64,000 bases of DNA from the NCBI RefSeq assembly GCF_006716675.1, contig NZ_VFPM01000002.1:186001-250000 (forward strand). The letters are read 5' to 3'. Under the pieces are notes generated by a model. That model searched no databases, was not told where the DNA came from, and saw nothing but the letters and a program-made list of their open reading frames with translations. This DNA comes from Humibacillus xanthopallidus (lineage in GTDB: Bacteria; Actinomycetota; Actinomycetes; Actinomycetales; Dermatophilaceae). The position numbers and the translations under genes were made by a program. Positions 43,634 to 53,366 of the stretch are shown here, piece after piece (position 1 is the stretch's first letter; each line of letters starts with the position of its first letter).

Positions 43634-43673
43634 GGGTGACCGTTTCTCCCCGTCCGGTTAACGGCAGGTGAAC
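43634..43673 (-). promoter_or_regulatory. PHO box upstream of pstS
   Basis: On the minus strand GTTCACC (43667-43673), GTTAACC (43656-43662) and GTCACCC (43634-43640) occur at exact 11-base phasing, with one degenerate unit between the last two. This matches the 11-bp direct-repeat PHO box known from Streptomyces PhoP. Confidence 0.7.
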
Positions 43674-43786
43674 GGGGCCTGACGAGTTGGGGAGAGGAGC
43701 GATCTCGTCGTGCGGGCCCGCGTGCGCCGCCGCACGATGAGGGGTTGGGCAACCCCGCCGGTATGCCGTCCGGCCGGGTCGCCGGC

Positions 43787-44728
43787 TCAGGTGTCGATGC
43801 GCTCGACGCCGACGATGCGGGCGTGCTCGCCGGTGCCGTGGACGTGGCAGACGAGCACCTCGCCCTTGCGCATGGCCGAGCGGGCCGCCTCGTGGAGACG
43901 AGTGCCCACCTCCGTGTGGTCGGGGCCGGCGCGGTGCCCGAGCGTCTCGAGCAGCCCGGGCAGCACCGGGCCGTGGCTGCAGAGGGCAGCCGGCTCGCCC
44001 CGCGCGAGCAGGCGCGCGAGCTCGCTCGCGGCGTCGTCGGGGCTCACGGCGAAGCCCTCCTCGGAGAGTCCGTCGCGGGTGCGCAGCTTGAGGCCCTTGG
44101 ACACGGCATACGGCTCCACGGTCGCGCTGCACCGCACCGACGACGAGCTGACGACGCGCGTCACACCGTAGGCACCGAGCACGGCGGCGACGCCCGTCGA
44201 CTGGGCCCGTCCGACGGCGTCGAGCGGGCGCAGCCGGTCATCGCGCTTCCACTTGCTCCGAGGCGTTGCCTTGGCGTGGCGCACGAGGGCGAGCGGCCAG
44301 GTGTCGAGCTCGCCCGCACGCTCGGCCCGCACGAGCGCGAGCAGCTGCTCGCGGTCGCGCGCGTAGTCGAGGCGGACGTTGGCGGTGCGCACGTCGACCC
44401 AGGCCACCTCGTCGATCTCGTGGAGCAGCTTGCCCGACCCGCCGATCACGACCGAGGCCCAGTAGTGCACGACCTTGGTGGCCGGCGCGCCGGTGGCGTC
44501 GAGGATGGGGTACTCCGACAGGGGCAGCGGCGTGCCGAGGCGCACGACGAGCCCGGTCTCCTCGAAGGTCTCGCGCGCGGCGGCGACGCAGGGGTGCTCA
44601 CCCGGGTCGAGCTTGCCCTTGGCCCACGACCAGTCGTCGTACTTCGGCCGGTGCACGAGGGCGACCTCGAGCCGCCCGTCGCGGTGGCGCCACGGGAGGG
44701 TGCCGGCGGCTGGGACGATGGAGGCCAC
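43787..44728 (-). CDS. Bifunctional Nudix hydrolase / histidine phosphatase (MutT1-like)
   Basis: The 313-residue fusion has an N-terminal Nudix domain (about residues 8-135; ARETFEETGLVV with GKLDPGEHP) and a C-terminal phosphoglycerate-mutase-like phosphatase (about 145-313; LALVRHAKATPRSKW with the catalytic RHA, and CSHGPVL). Mycobacterial MutT1 has the same two domains and removes 8-oxo-dGTP and diadenosine polyphosphates. GTG 44728 is used. It follows ppk on the same strand. Confidence 0.9.
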   Translation of the reverse strand: MASIVPAAGTLPWRHRDGRLEVALVHRPKYDDWSWAKGKLDPGEHPCVAAARETFEETGLVVRLGTPLPLSEYPILDATGAPATKVVHYWASVVIGGSGKLLHEIDEVAWVDVRTANVRLDYARDREQLLALVRAERAGELDTWPLALVRHAKATPRSKWKRDDRLRPLDAVGRAQSTGVAAVLGAYGVTRVVSSSSVRCSATVEPYAVSKGLKLRTRDGLSEEGFAVSPDDAASELARLLARGEPAALCSHGPVLPGLLETLGHRAGPDHTEVGTRLHEAARSAMRKGEVLVCHVHGTGEHARIVGVERIDT

Positions 44729-44811
44729 GCGCGACAGTGTGCCGCATGTGGACGCCCCGGGCGCGGTGGTCACGCCGCAGACGCGAGAATCCGGCTGATC
44801 GAGTCGGCCGG

Positions 44812-47145
44812 TCAGCGGCGGCGGGCCTTGCGCCGGCGCTTGTCGTGACGCTCGATGAGCTTCTCCTGCACGTCGTCGAGCGGCTCGCCGCTCTCGCTGA
44901 GGTGGTGGCGGACCCAGCGTCCGTCGGAGCCGAGATCCCACCGCGACGTCGTGTCGGCGAAGGCGAGGTCGAGCAGGTCGGCGAACTCGAGGATGTGGCT
45001 CGGCTCGGTGATGCGCACGAGGGCCTCGACCCGGCGGTCGAGGTTGCGGTGCATCATGTCGGCGCTGCCGATGTAGACCTGCGGGTCGCCGCCGTGGTCG
45101 AACCAGAAGACGCGCGAGTGCTCGAGGAAGCGGCCGAGCACCGACCGCACGCGGATGTTCTCGGAGAGGCCCTCGACGCCGGGCCGGAGCGCGCAGATGC
45201 CGCGCACCCAGACGTCGACCTTCACGCCGGCGATGCTCGCGCGGTAGAGGGAGTCGATGACCGCCTCGTCGACCATCGAGTTGACCTTGATGACGATGTG
45301 ACCGGGAGGCGCCGACTCGTCACGGTCCTCGTGGATCTCGATCTCCTGCTCGACGAGGTCGATGAGACCGGAGCGCACCGAGCGCGGCGCGACGAGGAGG
45401 CGCTTGAACCGGCTGCGCGGCGCGAAGCCCGAGAGAAGGTTGAAGAGGCGCGAGAGGTCCTCGCCCACCTGCGGGTCGGTCGTGAAGAGGCCGAAGTCCT
45501 CGTAGACCCTGGCCGTCTTGGGGTTGTAGTTGCCCGTGCCGATGTGGCAGTAGCGCACGAGGCCCTCGGCCTCCTGGCGCACGACGAGGCAGAGCTTGGC
45601 GTGCGTCTTCAGCCCGACGACGCCGTAGACGACGTGGACGCCAGCCTCCTCGAGCTTGCGCGCCCACGAGATGTTGTTGACCTCGTCGAAGCGGGCCTTG
45701 ATCTCGACGACCGCGAGCACCTGCTTGCCGGCCTCGGCGGCGTCGATGAGGGCGTCGATGATCGGGGAGTCGCCGGAGGTGCGATAGAGCGTCTGCTTGA
45801 TCGCGAGCACCTTGGGGTCGCCCGCCGCCTGCTCGATGAAGGCCTGCACCGACGTCGAGAACGAGTGGTAGGGGTGCTGGACGAGCACGTCCTTGTTGCG
45901 GACGGCCGTCAGCAGGTCGATGGCCTTGGCGCTCTCGGTCGGCGCGAAGTCCGGGTGGGTGCGCGGGAAGAACTTCGCGAACTCGAGGTCGGAGCGGTCG
46001 ATGTCGGCGACGGTGAAGAGGCCGCGCAGGTCGAGGGGCGTGGGCAGCCGGTAGATCTCGCGGTCGCTGATCTGCAGCTCGCGGGCGAGCATGTCGAGCA
46101 CCTTGGGGTCGATCTCGTCCTCGACCTCGAGGCGGATCGGTGGCCCGAAGCGCCGCCGCGTCAGCTCCTTCTCGAGGGCCGTGAGGAGGTTCTCCGCGTC
46201 GTCCTCCTCGACCTCGAGGTCCTCGTTGCGGGTGACGCGGAAGGAGAAGTGCTCCTGCACGAGCATGCCGGGGAAGAGCTGGTCGAGGTGGCTCGCGATG
46301 ACGTCCTCGAGCGGCACGAAGCGCTTGCGCTCGATCTCGGAGTCGATGTCCTCCTCGACGAGGATGAAGCGCGGCAGGCTCGGCGGCACCTTGACCCGGG
46401 CGAAGTGCTCCGAGCCGGTCTTGGGGTTCTGGAGCAGTACCGCGAGGTTGAGCGAGAGCCCGGAGATGTAGGGGAAGGGGTGGGCCGGGTCGACGGCGAG
46501 CGGGGTGAGGACGGGGAAGACGCGGTCGGCGAAGAAGAAGTGGAGGGGCTCGCGGTCGTCGTCGTCGAGGTCGTCCCAGCGCACGATGGTGATGCCCTCC
46601 TCCTCGAGGGAGGGGCGCACGTCGTGCTGGAAGACCGACGCGTGCTGGTGCATGAGCTCGTGGGCGAGCCGGGCGATGCGCTCGATGAGCTCGCGCGGCT
46701 CGAGACCCGCAGCCGTGCGGACGGCGAGGCCGGTGGCGATGCGGCGCTTGAGGCCCGCCACCCGCACCATGAAGTACTCGTCGAGGTTGTTGGCGAAGAT
46801 CGCGAGGAAGCGGGTGCGCTCGAGGAGCGGCACCGCGGGGTCCATCGCGAGCTGAAGCACCCGCTCGTTGAACTGGAGCCACGACAGCTCGCGCTCGAGG
46901 TAGCGGTCGGCGGGCAGGTCGTCGGTGGGCTCCGGCTGCGTCGCGGTGCCGACGAACCGGCCGTTCGGGCCTCGGGCCGGCACCCGTCGCCCCTGCACCG
47001 TGCTCGTGAAGGAGCTGACCTCGGGCTCGAGGCCCTCGCTCATGGCGCCGTCCTCGGCTCGGGGCGCGTCGCGATCCTCCAGCTCCGCACCCGCGCTCGT
47101 GCTCGTGTCGTCGAGGTCGGTGGTCGTGAGGCTCCCGGTGCTCAT
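44812..47145 (-). CDS. ppk1: Polyphosphate kinase Ppk1
   Basis: The 777-residue enzyme is longer than E. coli Ppk because of an N-terminal extension of about 75 residues. Core motifs include [47 protein letters not shown] (phosphorylated His) and [11 protein letters not shown]. It reversibly makes polyphosphate from ATP. A basic tail ([13 protein letters not shown]) ends the protein. It sits beside pst and the MutT1-like gene in a phosphate-metabolism block. ATG 47145 ([10 protein letters not shown]) is chosen; the frame upstream codes for nothing familiar. Confidence 0.95.
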   Translation of the reverse strand: MSTGSLTTTDLDDTSTSAGAELEDRDAPRAEDGAMSEGLEPEVSSFTSTVQGRRVPARGPNGRFVGTATQPEPTDDLPADRYLERELSWLQFNERVLQLAMDPAVPLLERTRFLAIFANNLDEYFMVRVAGLKRRIATGLAVRTAAGLEPRELIERIARLAHELMHQHASVFQHDVRPSLEEEGITIVRWDDLDDDDREPLHFFFADRVFPVLTPLAVDPAHPFPYISGLSLNLAVLLQNPKTGSEHFARVKVPPSLPRFILVEEDIDSEIERKRFVPLEDVIASHLDQLFPGMLVQEHFSFRVTRNEDLEVEEDDAENLLTALEKELTRRRFGPPIRLEVEDEIDPKVLDMLARELQISDREIYRLPTPLDLRGLFTVADIDRSDLEFAKFFPRTHPDFAPTESAKAIDLLTAVRNKDVLVQHPYHSFSTSVQAFIEQAAGDPKVLAIKQTLYRTSGDSPIIDALIDAAEAGKQVLAVVEIKARFDEVNNISWARKLEEAGVHVVYGVVGLKTHAKLCLVVRQEAEGLVRYCHIGTGNYNPKTARVYEDFGLFTTDPQVGEDLSRLFNLLSGFAPRSRFKRLLVAPRSVRSGLIDLVEQEIEIHEDRDESAPPGHIVIKVNSMVDEAVIDSLYRASIAGVKVDVWVRGICALRPGVEGLSENIRVRSVLGRFLEHSRVFWFDHGGDPQVYIGSADMMHRNLDRRVEALVRITEPSHILEFADLLDLAFADTTSRWDLGSDGRWVRHHLSESGEPLDDVQEKLIERHDKRRRKARRR

Positions 47146-47275
47146 GTGCCCATGGTGGCACCGATCCGGCCGGCTGGGGTCAACATGTCTCGCCCCCTGA
47201 GGTGCCCGCTCCACGAGTCCGTATGCCGTCCGGCCCGTCCTGCTCGCCAGCGCGCCCGCGTCGCGCGGGGGTCCT

Positions 47276-48193
47276 TCAGGGACGGGCGAACTGCTGGTGC
47301 ACCTCGACGTCGGTGAAGCCCAGCGCCGAGTAGGTGCGCACGGCCGCGACGTTCTCCTCGTCGACGTAGAGCACGACCCGAGCCAGGCCGAGCGAGCGCA
47401 GGTGGTCGAGGCCGAGCACGGTGACGAGCCGGCCCAGGCCCTGGCCCTGGCGCTCGGGCGACACCGCGACGACGTAGACCTCGCCGACCTCGCCGTCCGG
47501 AGGGTCGACCTTGGTCCAGTGCGAGGCCGCGAGCCGGTCGGGGTCGTCGGCGTCGACGACGAGGATGAGGCCGGCGGGGTCCCACCACGGCTGGGCGATC
47601 CGTTGCTCGAGGTCGGGGCGACGAAGCGAGCCCTGCTCGGGGTGGTGGGCGAAGGCGGCCGCGTTGAGGGCCAGCCACGCGTCCTCGTCGCGTCCGCGCT
47701 CGAAGGTCCGGACGGCATACCCCGCCGGCACGTCAGCGGCGGGCCACGGCGGCCCGGACCGCAGCGAGCGGCCCATGACGTGCAGGCGGCGCACCGGCTC
47801 GAGCCCGAGGGCGGCGGCGAAGGAGGAGGCCGCGGCGGCGCTCGCGCCCGAGCCGTGGCTCCAGATGCGGGCGTCGCGCGGGAGGGCTGCTGCCAGGGCC
47901 CGGCCGACGCCCTGGCGTCGTGCGGCCGGGGCGACGACGAGCTCGGCCGACGGGGGCTCGCCCTCCACGCCGAGCCGGGACTGGGCGTAGCCCACGACCG
48001 CGCCAGCGGCGTCGAGGGCGAGCACGTGGTCGACGCCGTCGACCTCGCGCGCCCCCGCCGACAGGCGGAACTGCTCCGAGAGCGGCGCGAAGCCGTCGTG
48101 CCGGGTCGCCTCTTGCGCGAGCGCGACGACCGCGTCGCTCTCCGCAGCGGTCAGCGGGTGCTCGCGATCACGGACGACGAGGGTCGGCGGCAT
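47276..48193 (-). CDS. mshD: Mycothiol synthase MshD
   Basis: The 305-residue protein has two GNAT domains, N-terminal about residues 5-140 ([19 protein letters not shown]) and C-terminal about 160-305 ([37 protein letters not shown]). It acetylates Cys-GlcN-Ins in the last step of mycothiol synthesis. ATG 48193 lies inside a GTATGCCG motif. In streptomycetes mshD neighbours glnR, which here is 2.2 kb away with a nucleotidase gene between. Confidence 0.94.
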   Translation of the reverse strand: MPPTLVVRDREHPLTAAESDAVVALAQEATRHDGFAPLSEQFRLSAGAREVDGVDHVLALDAAGAVVGYAQSRLGVEGEPPSAELVVAPAARRQGVGRALAAALPRDARIWSHGSGASAAAASSFAAALGLEPVRRLHVMGRSLRSGPPWPAADVPAGYAVRTFERGRDEDAWLALNAAAFAHHPEQGSLRRPDLEQRIAQPWWDPAGLILVVDADDPDRLAASHWTKVDPPDGEVGEVYVVAVSPERQGQGLGRLVTVLGLDHLRSLGLARVVLYVDEENVAAVRTYSALGFTDVEVHQQFARP

Positions 48194-48215
48194 ACCGCGA
48201 TACCACCAAACCCCG

Positions 48216-48293
48216 ATCGAAAGAGCAATCCGTCGCCTCCCCCACCCATCGACAGAGCAGTTCGTCGCCGAGCGATCGACAGAGCAATCCGTC
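48216..48293. repeat. Three direct copies of the ATCGAAAGAGCA repeat family
   Basis: Copies at 48216-48235, 48248-48267 and 48275-48293 all run in the same direction, so no hairpin forms. They occupy the divergent spacer between mshD and the nucleotidase gene. Confidence 0.85.
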
Positions 48294-48446
48294 CGCCCGA
48301 GCAGCCGCGTCGCCGCGGGTCTTCCCGCCCGCATCCGCAGCGTCATCAGTCTTTTACCTGAGAACCCACATTTGGCACTCAGCCGCGGCTAGCCTCCCTA
48401 GGGATGCCCACGGGCACCGATCACCACCGATGAGCAAGGGGAAGAC

Positions 48447-50321
48447 ATGTCCCGTTCCACCCGCCGCGTCGCCGGGGTCGCCGGCATCGCAGTCGCCGGC
48501 GTCTGCGCTGCGGCCGCGCTCGCAGCGCCGGCTCTTGCCGACAACGGCAACCAGAAGAGCGACCCGCAAGGCCCGCTGGTCAACGTCCAGCTCCTGTCGT
48601 TCAACGACTTCCACGGCAACCTCGAGGCACCCTCCGGATCGAGCGGACGCATCGTCGTCGACCACGCTCCCGACGCGAAGGACGCGGACAAGGACGGCAA
48701 CACGGAGGAGCCGGCCGACGTCACGGTTGACGCCGGGGGCGTCGAGTACCTCTCGTCCCACCTCGCCGAGGCCCGCAAGGGTCACCGCAACACGCTCACC
48801 GTCGCCGCCGGTGACATCGTGGGCGCCTCGCCGCTGCTGTCGGCCGCTTTCCACGACGAGCCGACGATCCTCGCGATGAACAAGCTCGGTCTCGACGTCA
48901 CGTCGGTCGGCAACCACGAGTTCGACGAGGGCTACAAGGAGATCCAGCGCCTCGCCAACGGTGGCTGCATCGACGACGGCGACGGCCAGAACAACCAGAA
49001 CTCCTGCCCGACGGGCTCCTTCCCGGGCGCGAGCTTCGACATCCTCGCGGCGAACGTCATCGAGAAGGCGAGCGGCAAGACGATCCTGCCCGCCTACTCG
49101 ATCAAGAACGTCAACGGCGCGAAGATCGGCTTCATCGGCATGACCCTCAAGGACACGCCCAACATCGTCACGGCCGCAGGCGTCGCCGGGCTGGAGTTCA
49201 CCGACGAGGTCAAGACCGCGAACGCGCTCGTCCCGGAGCTGCGCAAGCAGGGCGTCAAGGCCATCGTCGTGCTCATCCACCAGGGCGGCACGCCGACGAA
49301 GCAGCCGTGGACCAACCCCACGACGAACAAGGGCTACCTCGCCAACCCGGTCTACGACTGGGCGTGCCAGGGCGGCGGCGACCTCACCCAGGACTCCGCG
49401 ATCCTGCCGATCGCGGCGAACCTCGACCCCGAGATCGACATGATCGTCTCGGGTCACACGCACCAGCCCTACGTGTGTGACGTCAAGGACCCGGCCCACC
49501 AGTCGCGCCTCGTGACCTCGGCGTCCTCGTTCGGCCGGCTCTTCACGGAGACGAACCTCCAGTACGACCGCCGCACGCAGGACATCGTGCGCAGCTCGGT
49601 CGCGGGGACGAACATGATCGTCACGCGCGGCACGAAGGACCCGGCCCAGACCGAGCTCATCAACGAGTACAAGGAGCTCGTCCGGCCGATCGCGTCCAAG
49701 GTCATCGGCCACATCACCCAGGACGTCCTCAAGGGCGGAGCGGGCGTCAACGCCGGCGGCGAGTCGCAGCTCGGAGACCTCATCGCCGACGCTCAGCTCG
49801 CCGACCCGTCGGTCGTCACGGGCGGTGAGAAGCCGGTCATCGCCTTCATGAACCCCGGTGGCATCCGCGCCGACCTCAGCTACGCCACGTCTCCCTACGG
49901 TGAGGCGCCCGGTGACGTCACCTACGACGAGGCGTTCACGGTCCAGCCGTTCAACAACTACCTCGTGTCGATGACGCTGACCGGCGCCCAGATCAAGGAG
50001 ATCCTCGGCCAGCAGTGGTCCGGCAGCAACGCCGGCACCGGCAAGAAGATCCTCCAGGTCTCGAAGGGCTTCACCTACAGCTACACGGGCACGACGCTCG
50101 GCGCGGTGACGCTCAACGGCAGCCCGCTCGTCGACGGCCAGTCCTACCGGATCGTGACGAACAACTTCCTGCAGGGCGGCGGTGACGGCTTCCCGACCTT
50201 CACGAAGGGCACGAACGTCTACTACGGCGGGCTCGACATCGACGCGTTCGCCAATTACCTCGCCTCGTTCAACCCGACCGGCTACACGCCCGGTCCGCTG
50301 GACCGGATCACCGGCAGCTGA
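48447..50321 (+). CDS. Secreted 5'-nucleotidase / metallophosphatase (UshA family)
   Basis: The 624-residue protein has a Sec signal peptide cleaved after ALA (about residue 31). An N-terminal metallophosphatase domain carries FNDFHGN, GDIVGASP, SVGNHEFD and VSGHTHQP; a C-terminal 5'-nucleotidase domain carries FMNPGGIRADL and NNFLQGGGDGF. It dephosphorylates extracellular nucleotides, supplying phosphate and nucleosides. AGGGGAAG precedes the ATG, and an 18-bp hairpin follows. Placement between phosphate genes and glnR suggests nutrient scavenging. Confidence 0.94.
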   Translation: MSRSTRRVAGVAGIAVAGVCAAAALAAPALADNGNQKSDPQGPLVNVQLLSFNDFHGNLEAPSGSSGRIVVDHAPDAKDADKDGNTEEPADVTVDAGGVEYLSSHLAEARKGHRNTLTVAAGDIVGASPLLSAAFHDEPTILAMNKLGLDVTSVGNHEFDEGYKEIQRLANGGCIDDGDGQNNQNSCPTGSFPGASFDILAANVIEKASGKTILPAYSIKNVNGAKIGFIGMTLKDTPNIVTAAGVAGLEFTDEVKTANALVPELRKQGVKAIVVLIHQGGTPTKQPWTNPTTNKGYLANPVYDWACQGGGDLTQDSAILPIAANLDPEIDMIVSGHTHQPYVCDVKDPAHQSRLVTSASSFGRLFTETNLQYDRRTQDIVRSSVAGTNMIVTRGTKDPAQTELINEYKELVRPIASKVIGHITQDVLKGGAGVNAGGESQLGDLIADAQLADPSVVTGGEKPVIAFMNPGGIRADLSYATSPYGEAPGDVTYDEAFTVQPFNNYLVSMTLTGAQIKEILGQQWSGSNAGTGKKILQVSKGFTYSYTGTTLGAVTLNGSPLVDGQSYRIVTNNFLQGGGDGFPTFTKGTNVYYGGLDIDAFANYLASFNPTGYTPGPLDRITGS

Positions 50322-50349
50322 CCGAGGGCCGAACCCGGCACCACCACGA

Positions 50350-50386
50350 GGTATGCCGCCCCGCTCGCCGAGCGGGGCGGCATACC
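50350..50386. terminator. 18-bp hairpin containing inverted GTATGCCG motifs
   Basis: GGTATGCCGCCCCGCTCG (50350-50367) is perfectly complementary to 50369-50386. It lies between the convergent nucleotidase and glnR genes and should terminate both. Confidence 0.85.
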
Positions 50387-50426
50387 GCTGTCTGGGGCGG
50401 GGGCCGCTCGGGCGGGGCCGAGGAGC

Positions 50427-51122
50427 TCAGGCGCCGACCGGGGCGTCGCTCGGGCGGTCGGGCACGAGGCGGTAGCCGACGTTGCGCACGGTGCCGATGA
50501 GGGCCTCGTGGTCGGGGCCGAGCTTGGCGCGCAGCCGCCGCACGTGCACGTCGACGGTGCGGGTGCCGCCGTAGTAGTCGTAGCCCCAGACCTCCTGGAG
50601 CAGCTGGGCGCGGGTGAAGACCCGGCCCGGGTGCTGCGCGAGGTACTTGAGCAGCTCGAACTCCTTGTAGGTCAGGTCGAGGGCGGCACCGCGGAAGCGC
50701 GCCGAGTAGCTGGCCTCGTCGATGACGAGCTCGCCCGAGGTGATCGGCATGTCGAGGTCGGCATCGTCGTCCTGGCCCTTCGTCATGGCGAGGCGCAGCC
50801 GGGCGTCGACCTCGGCCGGGCCCGCGGTGTCGAGCAGGACGTCGTCGAGGCCCCACTCCGCCGTCAGCCCGGCGAGGCCGCCCTCGGTGAGGACGGCCAG
50901 CAGCGGGGTGCCGATGCCGGTCGTGCGCAGCACGCGGCAGAGCGACCGGGCGCTCGCGAGCTCGCGACGGGCGTCGACGAGGACGATGTCGCAGTCGGGG
51001 GAGTCGACGAGGGCGGTGGCCTCGGCCGGCAGGATGCGTACCGTGTGGCTGAGCAGGCCGAGGGCAGGCAGGACCTCGGCGCTCGGAGCGAGCGCGTTGG
51101 TCAGCAGCAGCAGTCGGGCCAT
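50427..51122 (-). CDS. glnR: Nitrogen response regulator GlnR (orphan OmpR-type)
   Basis: The 231-residue protein begins [20 protein letters not shown], an unmistakable GlnR N-terminus, with the atypical receiver ([11 protein letters not shown]) and no partner kinase. The C-terminal winged helix contains [20 protein letters not shown] and [20 protein letters not shown]. GlnR controls nitrogen assimilation genes in actinobacteria. ATG 51122 is seven bases after TATCCT (51130-51135), so the mRNA is probably leaderless. Confidence 0.95.
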   Translation of the reverse strand: MARLLLLTNALAPSAEVLPALGLLSHTVRILPAEATALVDSPDCDIVLVDARRELASARSLCRVLRTTGIGTPLLAVLTEGGLAGLTAEWGLDDVLLDTAGPAEVDARLRLAMTKGQDDDADLDMPITSGELVIDEASYSARFRGAALDLTYKEFELLKYLAQHPGRVFTRAQLLQEVWGYDYYGGTRTVDVHVRRLRAKLGPDHEALIGTVRNVGYRLVPDRPSDAPVGA

Positions 51123-51237
51123 CTCATGCAGGATAGGCGAGACTGGTCACCTGCGGCCGGATCACGCTGCACGGTGAGACGCCGCGCGGACGCTCCCGGC
51201 GCAGCGTGAGACGGCGACGACGAGCGCAGGGAGAGAC

Positions 51238-51504
51238 ATGACGGTCGAGGAGACCCGGGCCGTGGTGACGGTGCGGTACTGGGCTGCGGCCAGGGCCGCG
51301 ACCGGCGTCGACTCCCAGACCCTCGAGGTCGCGGTGCCCACGACGGTCGGCGTCGTCGTCGAGGCCGCCGTCGCGGCCCATCCGGCGCTCGAGCGTGTCT
51401 CGCGCGTCGCCACCTTCCTGCTCGACGGACGCTCCGTCGGCCGTGACGCGGTGGTCGCGGACGGTGCGAGCCTCGAGGTCTTGCCCCCCTTCGCCGGCGG
51501 GTGA
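51238..51504 (+). CDS. MoaD/ThiS family ubiquitin-like sulfur carrier
   Basis: The 88-residue beta-grasp protein ends in the required Gly-Gly (LPPFAGG), which is adenylated and thiocarboxylated by an E1-like enzyme. The N-terminus VRYWAAARAATGV matches the MoaD branch (molybdopterin synthase small subunit). No other molybdenum-cofactor gene is in the window, so another sulfur-transfer role is possible. A GGGAGAG site precedes the ATG. Confidence 0.85.
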   Translation: MTVEETRAVVTVRYWAAARAATGVDSQTLEVAVPTTVGVVVEAAVAAHPALERVSRVATFLLDGRSVGRDAVVADGASLEVLPPFAGG

Positions 51505-51510
51505 TGCACA

Positions 51511-52368
51511 ATGGCGCCCGTGCCTGACGACGACGCCGCCACCGCCCCCGTGGGCGCGACCGGCCTGCCGCGCGCCCGGGCCGCCTCGGACCGATCGGCG
51601 CCGCCGGCCGCGGCCGGCATCCGCTGGGTGGGGGTCGGGGTCACGCTCGTCGCCGCCGTCGCGCTCCTGCTCGCCGCGACGTGGGGGTATGCCGCCCTGC
51701 TCGCAGTCACCCTCGTGCTCGCCCTCGCCGTGGCCTGGGGGTGGCCGCCGGTGGCGGAGTCGCACACGCCCGATGCCACCTCGATCGTGCTCGCGCTCTC
51801 GGCCGTCGCCATCGTGCTGAGCGCCCTGCGCGACGACCTCGAGTGGCTCGCGGCCGCGGTTGCCTTCGGCATCCTCGTGTCGTTCTGCGCGCAGCTCATC
51901 CGGCCGCCGCAGCGGGAGGGTCTCGTGCTGACCCTCCTCGCGTCGTTCGGCGGCCTCGTCGTCATCGCCTCGGGCACCTCCGCCGTCGTGGCGGCCTCCT
52001 CGTCGACGGGCGCGGCCGTGGCGGCCGTCGGCGGCGCTGCGGTCGTTGCGGCGGTGGCCGCGGACCTGCTCTCCGGGGTGGTGGCCGGGGCTGTTCGCGA
52101 CGAGCGGGCCGCGGGCGGAGTGCTCGCCGCGGTCGCCCTCGGCGCGGCCGTCGCCGGGGCCGTGCTCGTCGGCACCCGGTTCGACGAGGTCGGTGCCGGA
52201 GCGGCGGCCGTCGTCGGAGCCGTCGCGGGGCTCGTCTCGTGGGCGCTGCGGCGTGTGCTCGTCCTCCAGCCGGCCGTGGCGACGGTGCGCGGCCAGGTCG
52301 GCGCATCGGTCGCGTCGGTGCTCGTCGTCGGAGCCGTCCTGCACACCGTCGCCACCGTCCTCGCCTGA
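51511..52368 (+). CDS. Polytopic membrane protein of unknown function
   Basis: The 285-residue, Ala/Val-rich protein has a cytosolic N-terminus of about 38 residues and roughly seven to eight membrane helices in pairs, plus a conserved-looking loop ALRDDLEWLAA and FCAQLIRPPQREG. I do not recognise the family. ATG 51511 is listed, but GTG 51520 lies seven bases after CACAAT and may be a leaderless start. It follows the MoaD-like gene by six bases. Confidence 0.7.
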   Translation: MAPVPDDDAATAPVGATGLPRARAASDRSAPPAAAGIRWVGVGVTLVAAVALLLAATWGYAALLAVTLVLALAVAWGWPPVAESHTPDATSIVLALSAVAIVLSALRDDLEWLAAAVAFGILVSFCAQLIRPPQREGLVLTLLASFGGLVVIASGTSAVVAASSSTGAAVAAVGGAAVVAAVAADLLSGVVAGAVRDERAAGGVLAAVALGAAVAGAVLVGTRFDEVGAGAAAVVGAVAGLVSWALRRVLVLQPAVATVRGQVGASVASVLVVGAVLHTVATVLA

Positions 52369-52414
52369 CGACACCACGCCTCACGCGGGGCCGGTCCCGC
52401 AGACGTGGGGTGGG

Positions 52415-52786
52415 TCAGTAGACGAGCGCCTGGGCTCCTGGCTCCATGACCTCCTCGACGAAGGCTGCGGCGCCGCGGATCTGCGCGCCCTCGAGGAGGT
52501 CGCCATCGGTCAGCTGACGCCGCGCGGCACACTGGGAGCAGACCGTGACCCGGCCCTCGGCGAGCAGGGCGTCGCGCAGGTCGGCCAGGCGGGCGGCATA
52601 CGGCAGCTCGAACTCCTCGGCGCGGCCGGGCACCGCCAGCCACGACGCCTCCCCCGTGAGCCACAGCGACACCTCGACGCCGCTCGCGACGGCGGTCGCA
52701 GCGACGGTGAAGGCCTGCGACAGCCGCTCCGGCGCCTCGACACCGGAGGTCAGCTTGACGACGAGCGTGCGCGCGGGGGAGTCCAT
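52415..52786 (-). CDS. DsrE/DsrF-like family protein
   Basis: The 123-residue protein has the DsrE-like alpha/beta fold: TLVVKLTSGVEAPERLSQA, the strand VEVSLWLTGEASWL, and a cysteine pair in VCSQCAARR typical of members involved in sulfur relay or sulfane chemistry. The C-terminal AAAFVEEVMEPGAQALVY closes the fold. It is divergent from the nitrobindin-like gene with only 22 bases between starts. Its role is unknown. Confidence 0.85.
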   Translation of the reverse strand: MDSPARTLVVKLTSGVEAPERLSQAFTVAATAVASGVEVSLWLTGEASWLAVPGRAEEFELPYAARLADLRDALLAEGRVTVCSQCAARRQLTDGDLLEGAQIRGAAAFVEEVMEPGAQALVY

Positions 52787-52808
52787 GCGCTCAGGCTACG
52801 ATCGCCGC

Positions 52809-53306
52809 ATGTTCAACCTCGACCAGGACATCCCCGAGCCGCTGCGTCCGCTGGCGTGGCTCATCGGTCGCTGGGAGGGCGCCGGCGTCGTCGGCTACCC
52901 GACCATCGAGGAGGCCAACTTCGGTCAGGAGATCGAGGTGACGCACGACGGGCGCGGCTTCCTCAAGTGGGAGAGCCGGGCCTGGATCCTCGACAAGGAG
53001 ACCGGCGAGCGGGTGCGTCCCGCAGCGGTCGAGTCCGGCTTCTGGCGCCCGCTCGAGGGCGGGGAGGTCGAGCTGCTCCTCGCCCACCCCACCGGCATCC
53101 TCGAGCTCTACTACGGCACGATGGAGCCGGCCAAGATCCAGCTGAAGACCGACGGCGTGCTCCGGGCCCCCGGCGCCAAGGAGTACAACGCGGCGACCCG
53201 GATGTACGGCCTCGTCGAGTCGCAGCTCTTCTGGGTCATGGACATGGCCGCCGTCGGCCAGGAGCTGCAGAGCCACGTCTCGGCGCGGCTCAAGCGCGTG
53301 GAGTGA
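52809..53306 (+). CDS. Nitrobindin-like heme-binding FABP family protein (DUF1794)
   Basis: The 165-residue beta-barrel protein has the family motif GRWEGAG (GxWxGxG) near residue 22 and the C-terminal HVSARLKRV. Nitrobindins hold ferric heme in a ten-stranded barrel and act on nitric oxide or peroxynitrite. ATG 52809 follows TACGAT (52797-52802) by six bases, so it is probably leaderless. Confidence 0.9.
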   Translation: MFNLDQDIPEPLRPLAWLIGRWEGAGVVGYPTIEEANFGQEIEVTHDGRGFLKWESRAWILDKETGERVRPAAVESGFWRPLEGGEVELLLAHPTGILELYYGTMEPAKIQLKTDGVLRAPGAKEYNAATRMYGLVESQLFWVMDMAAVGQELQSHVSARLKRVE

Positions 53307-53366
53307 CGGGCGGGCCGCAGCGGCGAGGGCCGTTGACGGAATGTCGCTCGGCCGTGCGATGGTTGC

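Noticed and set aside
44266-47316. A very long open frame (over 1000 codons) on the plus strand opposite ppk
   Set aside because: It is antisense to an unmistakable Ppk1 and encodes low-complexity Arg/Ala/Glu/Asp/Val-rich sequence; long antisense frames are routine at this GC content.
48346-48375. PHO box before the 5'-nucleotidase
   Set aside because: TTTTACC and GAACCCA are 11 bases apart but match the GTTCACC consensus poorly and are only two units.
48354-49712. Long minus-strand frame opposite the 5'-nucleotidase
   Set aside because: It is a shadow of the real gene, with no family resemblance.
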